A stretch of 64,000 nt of DNA from assembly GCF_900184815.1 (NCBI RefSeq), contig NZ_FXXQ01000001.1:434001-498000 (forward strand), read 5' to 3'. A model generated the notes under the pieces. The model was not told the origin of the DNA and made no database searches. It was given only the letters and a program-made list of their open reading frames with translations. The stretch is from Boseongicola aestuarii. GTDB lineage: Bacteria > Pseudomonadota > Alphaproteobacteria > Rhodobacterales > Rhodobacteraceae. The translations under genes were made by a program, and so were the position numbers. Of this stretch, positions 44,257 through 53,130 are shown one piece after another (position 1 is the stretch's first letter; every line of letters starts with the position of its first letter).

Positions 44257-44281
44257 GTTCGCGCCTAGAACAGGCGCGAAC
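44257..44281 (+). other. Perfect 9-bp hairpin directly before the fliG ribosome-binding site
   Basis: GTTCGCGCC, loop TAGAACA, GGCGCGAAC; one base later comes GGAGGTGAGG and then the fliG ATG. There is no T-tract, so it is not a classical terminator. In mRNA it could affect ribosome access or stability. Confidence 0.6.
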
Positions 44282-44293
44282 GGAGGTGAGGAA

Positions 44294-45343
44294 ATGTCTC
44301 TAGACCTGGCTTTGGCCAATCCATTGGATTTGCCGGGTATGGCATCGACTTCGGGCCTGACGGGGCGTGAAAAAGCGGCGATTGTCGTGCGCCTGCTGCT
44401 TTCCAGCGGTTCGGTGCCAGCCATTGCCGACCTGCCCGACAGCTTGCAGACAGAACTCACCCTGCAACTGGCCCGCATGACGCCGGTCGATCAGAATACC
44501 GTCGATGCTGTCGCGGCGGAATTCGCGGACGCCATTGAAAAAATTGGTCTGTCCTTTCCTGCGGGTCTGGAAGGCGCACTTGGCCTTCTGGAAGACGTCA
44601 TCTCGGCCAGTGCGTCCAGCCGTGTGCGGCGCATGTCCTCTGACGACTATCACGGCGACCCGTGGGACAAGATCGGCACGGTCGACAACGACCGTCTCGC
44701 GCAGGTCCTTCAGAACGAATCCATCGAAGTCGCCGCGATCGTCCTTTCCAAGCTGAAGGTCTCCAAGGCGGCCGAGCTGCTTGGCTTACTGCCTGGTGAT
44801 CGCGCCCGGCGCATTACATATGCCATCTCCCTCACCGGCGCCGTCGCGCCCCCCATGGTCCGGCGGGTCGGCATCGCACTGGCCGAGCAACTCGATACCC
44901 GCCCGGTCCGCGCCTTTTCGGACGGTCCCGTCGACCGGGTCGGTGCCATCCTTAACTACTCTCCTGCGACTGTGCGCAATCAGGTCCTCGACGACCTCGA
45001 CGCAGAAGACGCGGACTTCGCCGAAAAGGTTCGCAAGGCGATCTTCACCTTCGCCAATATCAAGGACCGCGTCGCCGGCAGGGATATCCCCCGCATTCAG
45101 CGCGACATCGACCAATCCGACCTGCTGACCGCGATCGCGGGCGCACAAGGCGAAGACATCGCCACCGTAGACTTCATCATGGACAATATTTCGCAACGCC
45201 TCGCCGACAGTCTGCGCAGCGAAGCGGCCGAGAAAAAAGGCGTCACCACTGCCGACGCCGAAGCCGCCATGATGCGCATCGTTAACACCGTGCGCGCGCT
45301 TGAAAGCAGTGGTGAAATATTCCTCGTGGCCAAGGACGAATAG
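44294..45343 (+). CDS. fliG: Divergent FliG-like flagellar motor switch protein, orphan
   Basis: 349 residues with the three FliG domains: N (LTGREKAAIVVRLLLSSG, about 20-105), middle (about 120-200) and C (about 240-345, FTFANIKDRV, IMDNISQRLADSLRSE, ALESSGEIFLV). FliG forms the C-ring part that meets the stator. Two motifs are altered: the FliM-binding EHPQ of the middle domain reads ESIE (142-145), and the DDRSIQ start of the torque helix reads AGRDIP (261-266). No other flagellar gene is in the window. It may belong to a divergent flagellum encoded elsewhere or have a changed role. Confidence 0.85.
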   Translation: MSLDLALANPLDLPGMASTSGLTGREKAAIVVRLLLSSGSVPAIADLPDSLQTELTLQLARMTPVDQNTVDAVAAEFADAIEKIGLSFPAGLEGALGLLEDVISASASSRVRRMSSDDYHGDPWDKIGTVDNDRLAQVLQNESIEVAAIVLSKLKVSKAAELLGLLPGDRARRITYAISLTGAVAPPMVRRVGIALAEQLDTRPVRAFSDGPVDRVGAILNYSPATVRNQVLDDLDAEDADFAEKVRKAIFTFANIKDRVAGRDIPRIQRDIDQSDLLTAIAGAQGEDIATVDFIMDNISQRLADSLRSEAAEKKGVTTADAEAAMMRIVNTVRALESSGEIFLVAKDE

Positions 45344-45390
45344 CGAAGTCCGCTTGTGCAGAATGCGCGCGACTTCTATCTAGAAGGCGC

Positions 45391-46305
45391 ATGTCGAAAA
45401 CAACGCCGCCAGTACCCGCTCCCGCGCCCCCCCTCGCACACAAAGTGCAGAACATTGCAGCGCAATCCGTGCTTCGTGGTGCGCTCTTGCTGCCTTACGA
45501 GACCCGCGTCCGCCTTGTCGGCTGGCTGGTGCAAACGGTTCTTGCGCCACTCTCGGGCTGGAACAAGCGCGTCCGCGCCAACCTCGACCTCGTCGCGCCC
45601 GAAATGTCTGAGGCTGAAAAGCATCGCATCTCAGCGCGTGTCGCCAACAACGTCGGACGCACCCTGATTGAAATCTACTCGGGTGACGCCTTTCTCGACA
45701 GGGTCAGGGACGCACCCCAAAGTGGCCCCGGCATCGAAGCGATCAACGAGGCCAAGAAACAAGGCCGTCCCATCGTCCTTCTCACGGCGCATATCGGCAA
45801 TTACGACGCTGTGCGTGGCGCCTTCGCCCAGGCGGGCCACGAAATGGCCGCGCTCTACAAACCGATGCGTAACACCGGCTTCAACGACCACTATGTCGAA
45901 GCAGTCGAGCAAATCGCCAGCCCGGTCTATCCAACAACAAGCCGCGGGATCGCCTCGCTTATCTCGCACCTGAAAAAGGGCGGCACCATCGGGATCGTCG
46001 GCGACATCGGCTCTACCAAAGCGCCCCTCTTGACCTTTTTCGGCCAGCCCGCTCATACGCCGGTGTCCGCTGCCGAATGGGCACTGAAATATGATGCCTT
46101 GCTTGTGCCCATATACGGCCTGCGCCAACCAGATGGCCTGACCTTCCGGATTTTCGCGGACACCCCAATCCCGCACGGTGAACCGGAAAAGATGATGCAA
46201 ACCTACAACGATAGCGTTGAAGCGATCACGCGCGCCCACATGGATCAGTGGTTTTGGATTCATAAACGCTGGAAACGGCCAGGCCGGGCGACTGCAAAGC
46301 CCTAG
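45391..46305 (+). CDS. Lauroyl/myristoyl acyltransferase-like protein (LpxL/HtrB family)
   Basis: 304 residues. The acyltransferase motif appears as HIGNYD (H-x4-D) with the downstream YKPMRN and the RGI...KKGGTIGIVGDIG segment typical of LpxL-type enzymes that add secondary acyl chains to lipid A in the inner membrane. Substrate could also be another lysolipid. The usual N-terminal anchor is weak. Starts 47 bp after fliG on the same strand. Its stop codon interlocks with that of the convergent DUF1223 gene. Confidence 0.86.
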   Translation: MSKTTPPVPAPAPPLAHKVQNIAAQSVLRGALLLPYETRVRLVGWLVQTVLAPLSGWNKRVRANLDLVAPEMSEAEKHRISARVANNVGRTLIEIYSGDAFLDRVRDAPQSGPGIEAINEAKKQGRPIVLLTAHIGNYDAVRGAFAQAGHEMAALYKPMRNTGFNDHYVEAVEQIASPVYPTTSRGIASLISHLKKGGTIGIVGDIGSTKAPLLTFFGQPAHTPVSAAEWALKYDALLVPIYGLRQPDGLTFRIFADTPIPHGEPEKMMQTYNDSVEAITRAHMDQWFWIHKRWKRPGRATAKP

Positions 46306-47006
46306 CGCAACTGCGCGGCGCCCAAAATCGGCCCTGAAGCCGAGCGTTGAACCAACACGACCACCCGCACCCCGTCCGGCACCCTGACCGAAGCGCGATA
46401 GGTCCCGCGCCCGTCCCACTTGCCGATCTCAACCAGCTTGCGAACGATATTGTGGTAATTCAGCGTGCGCCCAGCATTCTCTCCACGACGGATTTCGACG
46501 GTCTCCATCGGCGTCACGGTCGCTACCTGCACCACCGCGCCGCCCGACGGCATGGGTCCGGTCGCGCGGATCGACACCGATACCCGGTCGCCGTCCCGTC
46601 CCAGTGTGACCGACGCCGGCTTGACGCGCGCGCGGTGCGCCTCAATCGTGTCCATCAGCTTCATCGGGTTCGAGCCGACCACGTGATCAACCCCGCCGAC
46701 CACCATCTGTGGGGTGTAAATCGTCTGCTTTCCGGCGGCGCGGGAATACCCGCGCTGGCGAATCGTGTGTGCCGGATCGGCGAAAGCGTCCTTCCAGCCG
46801 ATATAGTCCCAATAATCCACATGCAGCGCCAAAGCGATGATGTCCTCCCGTTTGGAAAGCTCTGACAGGATCTTGTCGGCAGGTGGACACGACGAACAAC
46901 CCTGCGACGTGAACAACTCTACAACCACCGCTTCTTCCGCCGCAGCAAAAGACGCCAGCGCCATCCAGATTGCCGAGAACCAAACCAAAAGCCGCATAAC
47001 CGCCAT
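46302..47006 (-). CDS. DUF1223 secreted thioredoxin-like protein
   Basis: 234 residues (a start three codons later is equally possible). Signal peptide (RLLVWFSAIWMALASFAAA), then VVVELFTSQGCSSCPPADKIL with Cys37-x-x-Cys40, and HVDYWDYIGWKDAFADP, which together define DUF1223. The N-terminal part looks like a thioredoxin fold with a CSSC active site; the C-terminal part is beta-rich. The family has no established function; a periplasmic redox or metal role is an inference. Divergent from acnA. Confidence 0.88.
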   Translation of the reverse strand: MAVMRLLVWFSAIWMALASFAAAEEAVVVELFTSQGCSSCPPADKILSELSKREDIIALALHVDYWDYIGWKDAFADPAHTIRQRGYSRAAGKQTIYTPQMVVGGVDHVVGSNPMKLMDTIEAHRARVKPASVTLGRDGDRVSVSIRATGPMPSGGAVVQVATVTPMETVEIRRGENAGRTLNYHNIVRKLVEIGKWDGRGTYRASVRVPDGVRVVVLVQRSASGPILGAAQLR

Positions 47007-47097
47007 CCATATCTACCTTAGGCTGCCTGACTATCGCCTTGCATCCAAACACGCCAATCAAGGTTTTGCGAGAGCACGTTACAAAAGTCTCCCAAGT

Positions 47098-47127
47098 TTG
47101 TAGAAATACTGTACACTATGGTATACA
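47098..47127 (+). promoter_or_regulatory. Putative acnA promoter with overlapping inverted repeat
   Basis: TTGTAG, 18-bp spacer, TATACA. The imperfect dyad TGTACAC-TATG-GTATACA (47110-47127) covers the spacer and -10, where a repressor of the GntR type could sit. About 104 bp before the acnA start. Recognised by eye only. Confidence 0.4.
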
Positions 47128-47230
47128 AATTACCGCATCCCCCTTGCGCTACGCACATTCGAAACGCTACAGAAAGCTCAAGTCACGCGCGCCATAAAGC
47201 GCAAACCTCTATTCAAGGGAGCCACCCGAC

Positions 47231-49918
47231 ATGCCCATCACCGTTGGCCAGGACACCGCCAAAACCCGCAAGACGCTCACTGTCGGCAACCAGTCGGTCG
47301 CCTATTATTCTATCCCCGCCGCCGAAGCAGCCGGCCTTGGCGACTTCTCGCGCCTGCCTGCGGCCCTGAAGGTCGTGCTGGAAAACATGCTGCGCTTTGA
47401 GGACGGCAAGACCGTCACTGTGGACGATATCAAAGCCTTCTCCGAGTGGGCCGACAAAGGTGGCAAGAACCCCCGCGAAATCGCCTACCGCCCTGCCCGC
47501 GTTCTTATGCAGGACTTCACCGGCGTCCCGGCCGTGGTTGACCTTGCCGCCATGCGCGACGGAATTGTGGCCCTCGGTGGCGACGCTGAAAAGATCAACC
47601 CCCTGAACCCGGTTGACCTTGTCATCGACCACTCGGTGATGATCGACGAATTCGGCAACCCTCGTGCCTTCCAGATGAACGTCGACCGTGAATACGAGCG
47701 TAACATGGAGCGTTATACTTTCCTCAAATGGGGACAGTCCGCGTTCAATAATTTCCGCGTCGTGCCACCCGGAACCGGGATTTGCCACCAGGTGAACCTC
47801 GAATATCTCTCGCAGGCAGTCTGGTCCGACAAGGATCAGCACGGCGAAACCGTCGCCTATCCTGACACGCTTGTCGGCACCGACAGCCACACGACCATGG
47901 TCAACGGCCTTGCCGTTCTCGGCTGGGGCGTCGGCGGCATCGAAGCCGAAGCTGCGATGCTGGGTCAGCCGATCTCAATGCTCATTCCCGAAGTCGTCGG
48001 CTTTGAACTGACCGGCGAGATGACAGAAGGCACCACCGGCACAGACCTGGTGCTGAAAGTCGTCGAAATGCTGCGCGCGAAAGGCGTCGTCTCTAAATTT
48101 GTCGAATTCTATGGTGCAGGACTCGACACCCTGCCACTTGCCGACCGCGCGACAATCGCCAACATGGCGCCGGAATATGGCGCCACCTGCGGCTTCTTCC
48201 CGGTCGACGGCGAAACGCTGCGCTACCTGCGCACAACGGGCCGCTCGGAAGAGCGTATCGCTCTGGTCGAGGCCTACGCAAAAGAGAACGGTTTCTGGCG
48301 CGGCGCAGATTACGCCCCCGTCTACACCGACACACTCAGCCTCGATATGGGCACCATTGTTCCGGCGATTTCCGGCCCCAAGCGCCCGCAGGACTTTGTC
48401 GCGCTGGACAATGCCAAGACGGCCTTCTCCCGCGAAATGGCCGAAACCTTCAAACGCCCGATGGGTAAAGAAGTGCCCGTCGAAGGCGAGGACTATACCT
48501 TGGAATCTGGTAAAGTCGTGATCGCGTCGATCACGTCCTGCACCAATACATCCAACCCTTACGTGATGATCGGCGCGGGCCTGGTCGCACGCAAAGCGCG
48601 CGCACTTGGGCTGAATCGTAAACCTTGGGTGAAAACATCTCTCGCCCCCGGCTCACAGGTGGTTTCGGCCTATCTTGAAGCGGCAAATCTTCAGGAAGAC
48701 CTTGATGCCATCGGCTTCAACCTCGTCGGATATGGCTGCACAACCTGCATCGGCAACTCAGGCCCGATCCAGCCCGAACTTTCCAAGGCTATCGCAGACG
48801 GCGACCTGGTCGCCACCTCGGTCCTTTCCGGAAACCGTAACTTCGAAGGCCGGATCAGCCCCGATGTGCGCGCCAACTACCTTGCCTCGCCACCGCTGGT
48901 CGTGGCCTACGCTCTGGCTGGCACGCTGGACATCGACCTCACGTCTGAACCCCTCGGTCAGGACAAGGATGGCAATGATGTCTATCTGAAAGATATCTGG
49001 CCGACACAGAAAGAGATCGCCGACCTCGTAGAGGCCACAGTTACGCGCGAAGCCTTCATGTCGAAATACGCCGAAGTCTTCACCGGTGACGAGAAATGGC
49101 AGGGCGTCGAGACAACCGACAGCCTCACCTATGACTGGCCGTCGTCCTCGACCTACGTCCAGAACCCACCCTACTTCGAAGGTATGGCCGCCGAACCCGG
49201 CGTAATCTCAAACCTGCACGATGCCCGCGTTCTTGCGGTTCTCGGTGACATGATCACAACCGACCACATCTCGCCGGCTGGTTCATTCAAGGAATCGACC
49301 CCCGCCGGTCAGTACCTGATCGACCGTCAGGTCGCCCCGCGCGAGTTCAACTCTTACGGCTCGCGCCGCGGCAACCACCAGATCATGATGCGCGGCACCT
49401 TTGCCAACATCCGTATCAAGAACGAAATGCTGGACGGCGTTGAAGGCGGCTACACCAAAGGCCCCGACGGCACGCAGCAGTCGATCTTCGATGCCGCGAT
49501 GGCCTATCAGAAGCAGGGCACACCGCTGGTTGTCTTCGGTGGCGAGCAATACGGCGCAGGCTCCAGCCGTGACTGGGCCGCCAAAGGCACCGCGCTTCTG
49601 GGCGTCAAAGCCGTGATTGCCGAAAGCTTCGAACGTATCCACCGCTCGAACCTCGTTGGCATGGGCGTGATTCCGTTCGAGTTCACCGGTGGTGACACCC
49701 GCAAATCGCTTGGCCTGACTGGCGACGAAACAGTGTCGATCACCGGACTCGAAGGCGACCTCAAACCGCTTTCGAACGTCCCTTGCACGATCACCTATCC
49801 GGATGGCACGACCAAAGACATCCAGATCAAATGCCGGATCGATACCGCCATCGAGAAAGAATACATCGAACATGGTGGCGTGCTGCACTACGTTCTGCGC
49901 AACCTCGCAGCAGCTTAA
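47231..49918 (+). CDS. acnA: Aconitate hydratase A
   Basis: 895 residues. Converts citrate to isocitrate in the TCA cycle through a [4Fe-4S] cluster whose ligands are the Cys in ITSCTNTSNP and the two in GCTTCIGNSG. Other active-site motifs: GVGGIEAEAAMLGQP, DSHTTMVNGL and, in the swivel domain, QYGAGSSRDWAAKG. AAGGGAGCC is the ribosome-binding site. The IscA-type carrier at 35.9 kb is a plausible source of clusters. A strong intrinsic terminator follows. Confidence 0.97.
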   Translation: MPITVGQDTAKTRKTLTVGNQSVAYYSIPAAEAAGLGDFSRLPAALKVVLENMLRFEDGKTVTVDDIKAFSEWADKGGKNPREIAYRPARVLMQDFTGVPAVVDLAAMRDGIVALGGDAEKINPLNPVDLVIDHSVMIDEFGNPRAFQMNVDREYERNMERYTFLKWGQSAFNNFRVVPPGTGICHQVNLEYLSQAVWSDKDQHGETVAYPDTLVGTDSHTTMVNGLAVLGWGVGGIEAEAAMLGQPISMLIPEVVGFELTGEMTEGTTGTDLVLKVVEMLRAKGVVSKFVEFYGAGLDTLPLADRATIANMAPEYGATCGFFPVDGETLRYLRTTGRSEERIALVEAYAKENGFWRGADYAPVYTDTLSLDMGTIVPAISGPKRPQDFVALDNAKTAFSREMAETFKRPMGKEVPVEGEDYTLESGKVVIASITSCTNTSNPYVMIGAGLVARKARALGLNRKPWVKTSLAPGSQVVSAYLEAANLQEDLDAIGFNLVGYGCTTCIGNSGPIQPELSKAIADGDLVATSVLSGNRNFEGRISPDVRANYLASPPLVVAYALAGTLDIDLTSEPLGQDKDGNDVYLKDIWPTQKEIADLVEATVTREAFMSKYAEVFTGDEKWQGVETTDSLTYDWPSSSTYVQNPPYFEGMAAEPGVISNLHDARVLAVLGDMITTDHISPAGSFKESTPAGQYLIDRQVAPREFNSYGSRRGNHQIMMRGTFANIRIKNEMLDGVEGGYTKGPDGTQQSIFDAAMAYQKQGTPLVVFGGEQYGAGSSRDWAAKGTALLGVKAVIAESFERIHRSNLVGMGVIPFEFTGGDTRKSLGLTGDETVSITGLEGDLKPLSNVPCTITYPDGTTKDIQIKCRIDTAIEKEYIEHGGVLHYVLRNLAAA

Positions 49919-49939
49919 ATCCCTGCATCAAAAAAGAAA

Positions 49940-49972
49940 AAGCCCCGTCGATCTATCGGCGGGGCTTTTTTT
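49940..49972 (+). terminator. Intrinsic terminator after acnA
   Basis: A 13-bp stem (AAGCCCCGTCGAT with ATCGGCGGGGCTT, one G-U pair), 2-nt turn, followed by seven T. Symmetric A-rich flank on the other side, so it may also stop the convergent DUF3047 transcript. Confidence 0.9.
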
Positions 49973-50006
49973 CTGGTGCCGTATCGGCGCGACGCTCCAG
50001 CGGATC

Positions 50007-50654
50007 CTACTCCAGCCGTAACCGCGACAGGCGCGCGTCAATCTCGCCGCCCGTGTCGTCGCTGTCCGCCGAAACAGCCAGCCCGACCAGGTTTTCCAGT
50101 TCCTCCCCGAAGGCGCGCCGAAAATCCCGCGCCAGATCCGCGATTTCCGTGGCCGCCCCCGTCCCCGCGCCGCGCTTGATGATCGAGCGCCCGCGCGGCC
50201 CCAGATAAGGCGTCGGAAGCACTGTATCGGGGCTTTCCGCGCCACCCCAGACATACATCAAAACACGCACATCTGGGTTATCCAGCAACGCCATCACACC
50301 TTTTCCCTCGGCGGCTGCAAGGCTGCTGTCCTGCAGGAAAATGAAATAGACCGACATATTGCGATCATCGCCGCCCTTTTGTGTCAGATCGGTCGCCGTC
50401 ACGGATGTCTCGACTGCCCAAGCCCATCGCGCCACCCGGCTTTGCCAAGCCGAGGGCGGCAAAGCTGTCCACAAAAGCGACACCGTCCCGTCCGAGTGCA
50501 CCCCAAGGCTGTCTCCGTTCAGCGAGAAATCATTGCTGGAAAGCATCGAAAACCGCTGCTCTTTCCAGCCATTGCCAAACATCACCTGCTGCGCGCTGAC
50601 GACTGCGGGCGCGATGAACAGCGCGACGACCAAAGCCATCAAAATCCTGAACAT
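50007..50654 (-). CDS. DUF3047 family secreted protein
   Basis: 215 residues from the ATG at 50654, with AAAGGAG upstream and a signal peptide (RILMALVVALFIAPAVVSAQ). The mature part has the DUF3047 features LSSNDFSLNGDSLGVHSDGTVSL, RNMSVYFIF and MYVWGGAESPDTVL, a beta-sandwich of unknown function. Upstream in-frame codons to 50828 are not supported. Convergent with acnA. Confidence 0.85.
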   Translation of the reverse strand: MFRILMALVVALFIAPAVVSAQQVMFGNGWKEQRFSMLSSNDFSLNGDSLGVHSDGTVSLLWTALPPSAWQSRVARWAWAVETSVTATDLTQKGGDDRNMSVYFIFLQDSSLAAAEGKGVMALLDNPDVRVLMYVWGGAESPDTVLPTPYLGPRGRSIIKRGAGTGAATEIADLARDFRRAFGEELENLVGLAVSADSDDTGGEIDARLSRLRLE

Positions 50655-51008
50655 GCAAAACTCCTTTTGAAAGAAACTAGCACCCTGCCCAAAGCTGTCG
50701 CCGTCCACGCACGGATTTGTGTTCCGCCTCACAACCAAACCGCGCGCACAGCCCTGATTGTCTCTCAAACCCGGACAATATCGGCTGAAACCTATTGTTT
50801 CCTCGGCAAACGCCCCCGAATCCGGCAAAAGAAAGGCGTAAATGTATGTGGGGTTTCGTTAATGAGTATCCAGCGGACAAGTGACCGCCTCCGGGTGATT
50901 GCCCGGGCCTTTCCAACATCTGTACCGCCCATGGAGGGTGCCGCCCTTCTCGCTTTGATGGCCGTCTGGCTGTTCGGCTCCTGAACCGAAGGCCACCGTA
51001 AAGCCAGT
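50655..51008. other. 354-bp intergenic region
   Basis: It contains the DUF3047 promoter region on one side and one short plus-strand ORF (50862-50984). I see no tRNA, hairpin terminator or repeat in it. Confidence 0.5.
50862..50984 (+). CDS. Possible 40-residue membrane peptide
   Basis: Basic N-terminal half (SIQRTSDRLRVIARAFP) and a hydrophobic C-terminal segment (GAALLALMAVWLFGS) that could insert in a membrane. The ribosome-binding site is weak (TGGGG). No family recognised and no neighbour on the same strand. It is listed as a candidate only. Confidence 0.25.
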   Translation: MSIQRTSDRLRVIARAFPTSVPPMEGAALLALMAVWLFGS

Positions 51009-51545
51009 CTAGTCTGCTGCTGCCGCCAGCGCCGGACGGATACGGTTTTCCAGAATGACCTCGGTGACAGGCCCGGCAAACCGCAACAAGACAGTACCTT
51101 CGCCATCGATCACGAAGGTCTCCGGCAAACCGTACACCCCCCAATCCAGCGAGACCCGCCCATTTGCGTCGCCGCCGATGCCCTCGTATGGGTTCCCTAG
51201 CTCGGCCAGAAACGCCCGTGCGTTTTCCGGTTTGTCACGCTGATTGACCCCGTAAATCGGCAATCCCTCGGCCTGCAATTGCATCAGGTAAGGATGCTCG
51301 ACCCGGCACGGCGCGCACCAACTCGCCCAGAAATTCACGATCTTCACACCCGGCTGTTCCAGAACCGCCCGTGTGAACGGGACAAAGCCGGGGATGGGCG
51401 AAACATCCACCTGCGGCGCTGGCGCGCCTACCAGGGTGGACGGCAAAGCGTCCGGATCATCGCGAAACATGCCACCCAGAAACAACCCGGCCAGGGCGGC
51501 GAAAATCACCGGTGGCAAGATCGCCAAAAGCGGGATCTTCTTCAT
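51009..51545 (-). CDS. ccmG: Cytochrome c maturation thiol:disulfide reductase CcmG/DsbE
   Basis: 178 residues from the ATG at 51545, which overlaps the ccmD stop (ATGA). N-terminal membrane anchor (LLAILPPVIFAALAGLFLGG), then a periplasmic thioredoxin domain with WASWCAPCRVEHP and the Glu-containing GVNQRDKPENARAFL insertion typical of CcmG. It reduces apocytochrome c cysteines before haem attachment. Last gene of the ccmABCDG run; ccmE, ccmF and ccmH are not in this window. Confidence 0.95.
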   Translation of the reverse strand: MKKIPLLAILPPVIFAALAGLFLGGMFRDDPDALPSTLVGAPAPQVDVSPIPGFVPFTRAVLEQPGVKIVNFWASWCAPCRVEHPYLMQLQAEGLPIYGVNQRDKPENARAFLAELGNPYEGIGGDANGRVSLDWGVYGLPETFVIDGEGTVLLRFAGPVTEVILENRIRPALAAAAD

Positions 51546-51691
51546 TTCTTCCACCGGGCCTCGGCTTCATCCAAAAGCCGCTTGGTGCGACGCGACTGCG
51601 CGACACTCACCGCCACGATGCCCACCAAAAGCAAAAGCGACACCCCATAGGCGAGACTCACCTCAAGCGCATATCGTCCAAGATCAGGCAT
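51542..51691 (-). CDS. ccmD: Haem exporter protein CcmD
   Basis: 49 residues: one membrane segment (YGVSLLLLVGIVAVSVAQS) followed by a basic helix SRRTKRLLDEAEARWKK, the normal CcmD plan. It holds haem-loaded CcmE on the CcmABC complex. Its ATG overlaps the ccmC stop (TGATG) and its stop overlaps the ccmG start (ATGA). Confidence 0.93.
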   Translation of the reverse strand: MPDLGRYALEVSLAYGVSLLLLVGIVAVSVAQSRRTKRLLDEAEARWKK

Positions 51692-52419
51692 CAGGCCGCA
51701 CGCTCCCGCAAGGTGATCGCATGCGCCCGGCGCTTGCGAATTTCGGTTCGGGTCCGCAACAGCACCAGCGCAAGGAACAAGAAAAAGAACCCGGCAAGGC
51801 AGACCAGAAGCGGGAACCAGAACACATCCGAAATGTTCTCTTCGGCGTCCATCGACAAGGACGCCCCCTGATGAAGACCCTGATTCCAGAAATTCACCGC
51901 ATAGCGCGACAAAAACGCAAAAACCGATCCCACCAGACAAAGTACCGAAGTCAGGTCCGCCGCCGTATCCGGATCCTCGATCGCCGACCAAAGAGCCATG
52001 TAGCCAAGATAGAACAGGAACAGGATCAAGAACGACGTCAGCCGCGGGTCCCACGCCCAGAAGGTCCCCCACATCGGTTGCCCCCAGATCGCTCCGGTCA
52101 TCAAAGCGATCAGCGTCATGGTCACCCCGACCGGGGCCGCCGCCTTGGCCGCCAGAGCCGACACATGGTGACGGCGGATCAGCCAGATCAGCGACGTGAC
52201 CAACATCATTACCCAGATATTGATCGCCATGAAGGCCGACGGCACGTGCAGGTAGATGATCTTGACGGTCGAGCCCTGACGGAAATCATCCGGCGTGAAG
52301 AAAAAGCCCCAGACCAGCCCGACGGACAACGCCACAGCCGCAAGCACGAACGCAGGCCCCATCACCCGGTCAGTAAAGGCCATGAAACGGCGCGGATTTG
52401 CGTATTCCCAAAATGACAT
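51691..52419 (-). CDS. ccmC: Haem exporter protein CcmC
   Basis: 242 residues from the ATG at 52419. Six membrane segments and the haem-handling Trp-rich loop WGQPMWGTFWAWDPRLTS, with His in IIYLHVPSAFMA as likely haem ligand. CcmC loads haem onto CcmE in the periplasm during system I cytochrome c maturation. The start is 54 bp after ccmB; overlaps ccmD by one base. Confidence 0.96.
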   Translation of the reverse strand: MSFWEYANPRRFMAFTDRVMGPAFVLAAVALSVGLVWGFFFTPDDFRQGSTVKIIYLHVPSAFMAINIWVMMLVTSLIWLIRRHHVSALAAKAAAPVGVTMTLIALMTGAIWGQPMWGTFWAWDPRLTSFLILFLFYLGYMALWSAIEDPDTAADLTSVLCLVGSVFAFLSRYAVNFWNQGLHQGASLSMDAEENISDVFWFPLLVCLAGFFFLFLALVLLRTRTEIRKRRAHAITLRERAA

Positions 52420-52473
52420 ATGTTCTTCTAATCCGCCCGCGAAAGGCCCACAAGACACGACCGCGCGAACGGC

Positions 52474-53130
52474 CTAGCGCAGATTGACGCGGAGTGCCGC
52501 AGCCCCCGCAAATGGCAACAGGGCCAGAGTTCCGAAGGTGATGCCCGCCATCAGGATCAGCGGCGTTCCCGCATCCAACCCTTCGACACCCCGCCGCACC
52601 GTGTCCGCGCCGAAAATCAGCGTCGGAATATAGAGCGGCAAAACAAGCAATGACAAAAGCAATCCACCCCGCTTCAGTCCGACCGTCAGTGCCGCGCCGA
52701 ACGCACCGATCATGCTCAGCGCCGGCGTTCCAAGCGCCAAAGAAGCCACCAGCCAGCCATAACCACCGCCTGGCAAGTTCAGGAATATGCCGAACACAGG
52801 CGCGGCCAGCGTCAACGGCAAACCTGTCGTCAGCCAATGCGCCAGCGCTTTCACGGCCACCACTCCCTCCAGAGGCACCGGCGCGGTTGCCAAAAACTCA
52901 AGCGAGCCATCCTCGAAATCGGTCGCGAAAATCCGGTCCAGCGACAAGAGACAAGCCAAAAGGGCGCCAAGCCACAAGATACCCGGCGCAATCGGCGCAA
53001 GCACATTCGCCGAAGGCCCGACCCCGAACGGGACCAGAATGACCACGATCAGAAAGAACGCCAACGCCAGCCCGAACCCGCCACCGGCCCGGATCGCCAA
53101 CCGCAGATCCCGGATCAACAGCCCCCTCAT
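52474..53130 (-). CDS. ccmB: Haem exporter protein CcmB
   Basis: 218 residues, six membrane segments, with the CcmB signatures [40 protein letters not shown] and [13 protein letters not shown]. Membrane partner of the CcmA ATPase; the pair drives release of holo-CcmE from CcmC. Its ATG overlaps the end of ccmA by 4 bp, so translation is coupled. Confidence 0.96.
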   Translation of the reverse strand: MRGLLIRDLRLAIRAGGGFGLALAFFLIVVILVPFGVGPSANVLAPIAPGILWLGALLACLLSLDRIFATDFEDGSLEFLATAPVPLEGVVAVKALAHWLTTGLPLTLAAPVFGIFLNLPGGGYGWLVASLALGTPALSMIGAFGAALTVGLKRGGLLLSLLVLPLYIPTLIFGADTVRRGVEGLDAGTPLILMAGITFGTLALLPFAGAAALRVNLR

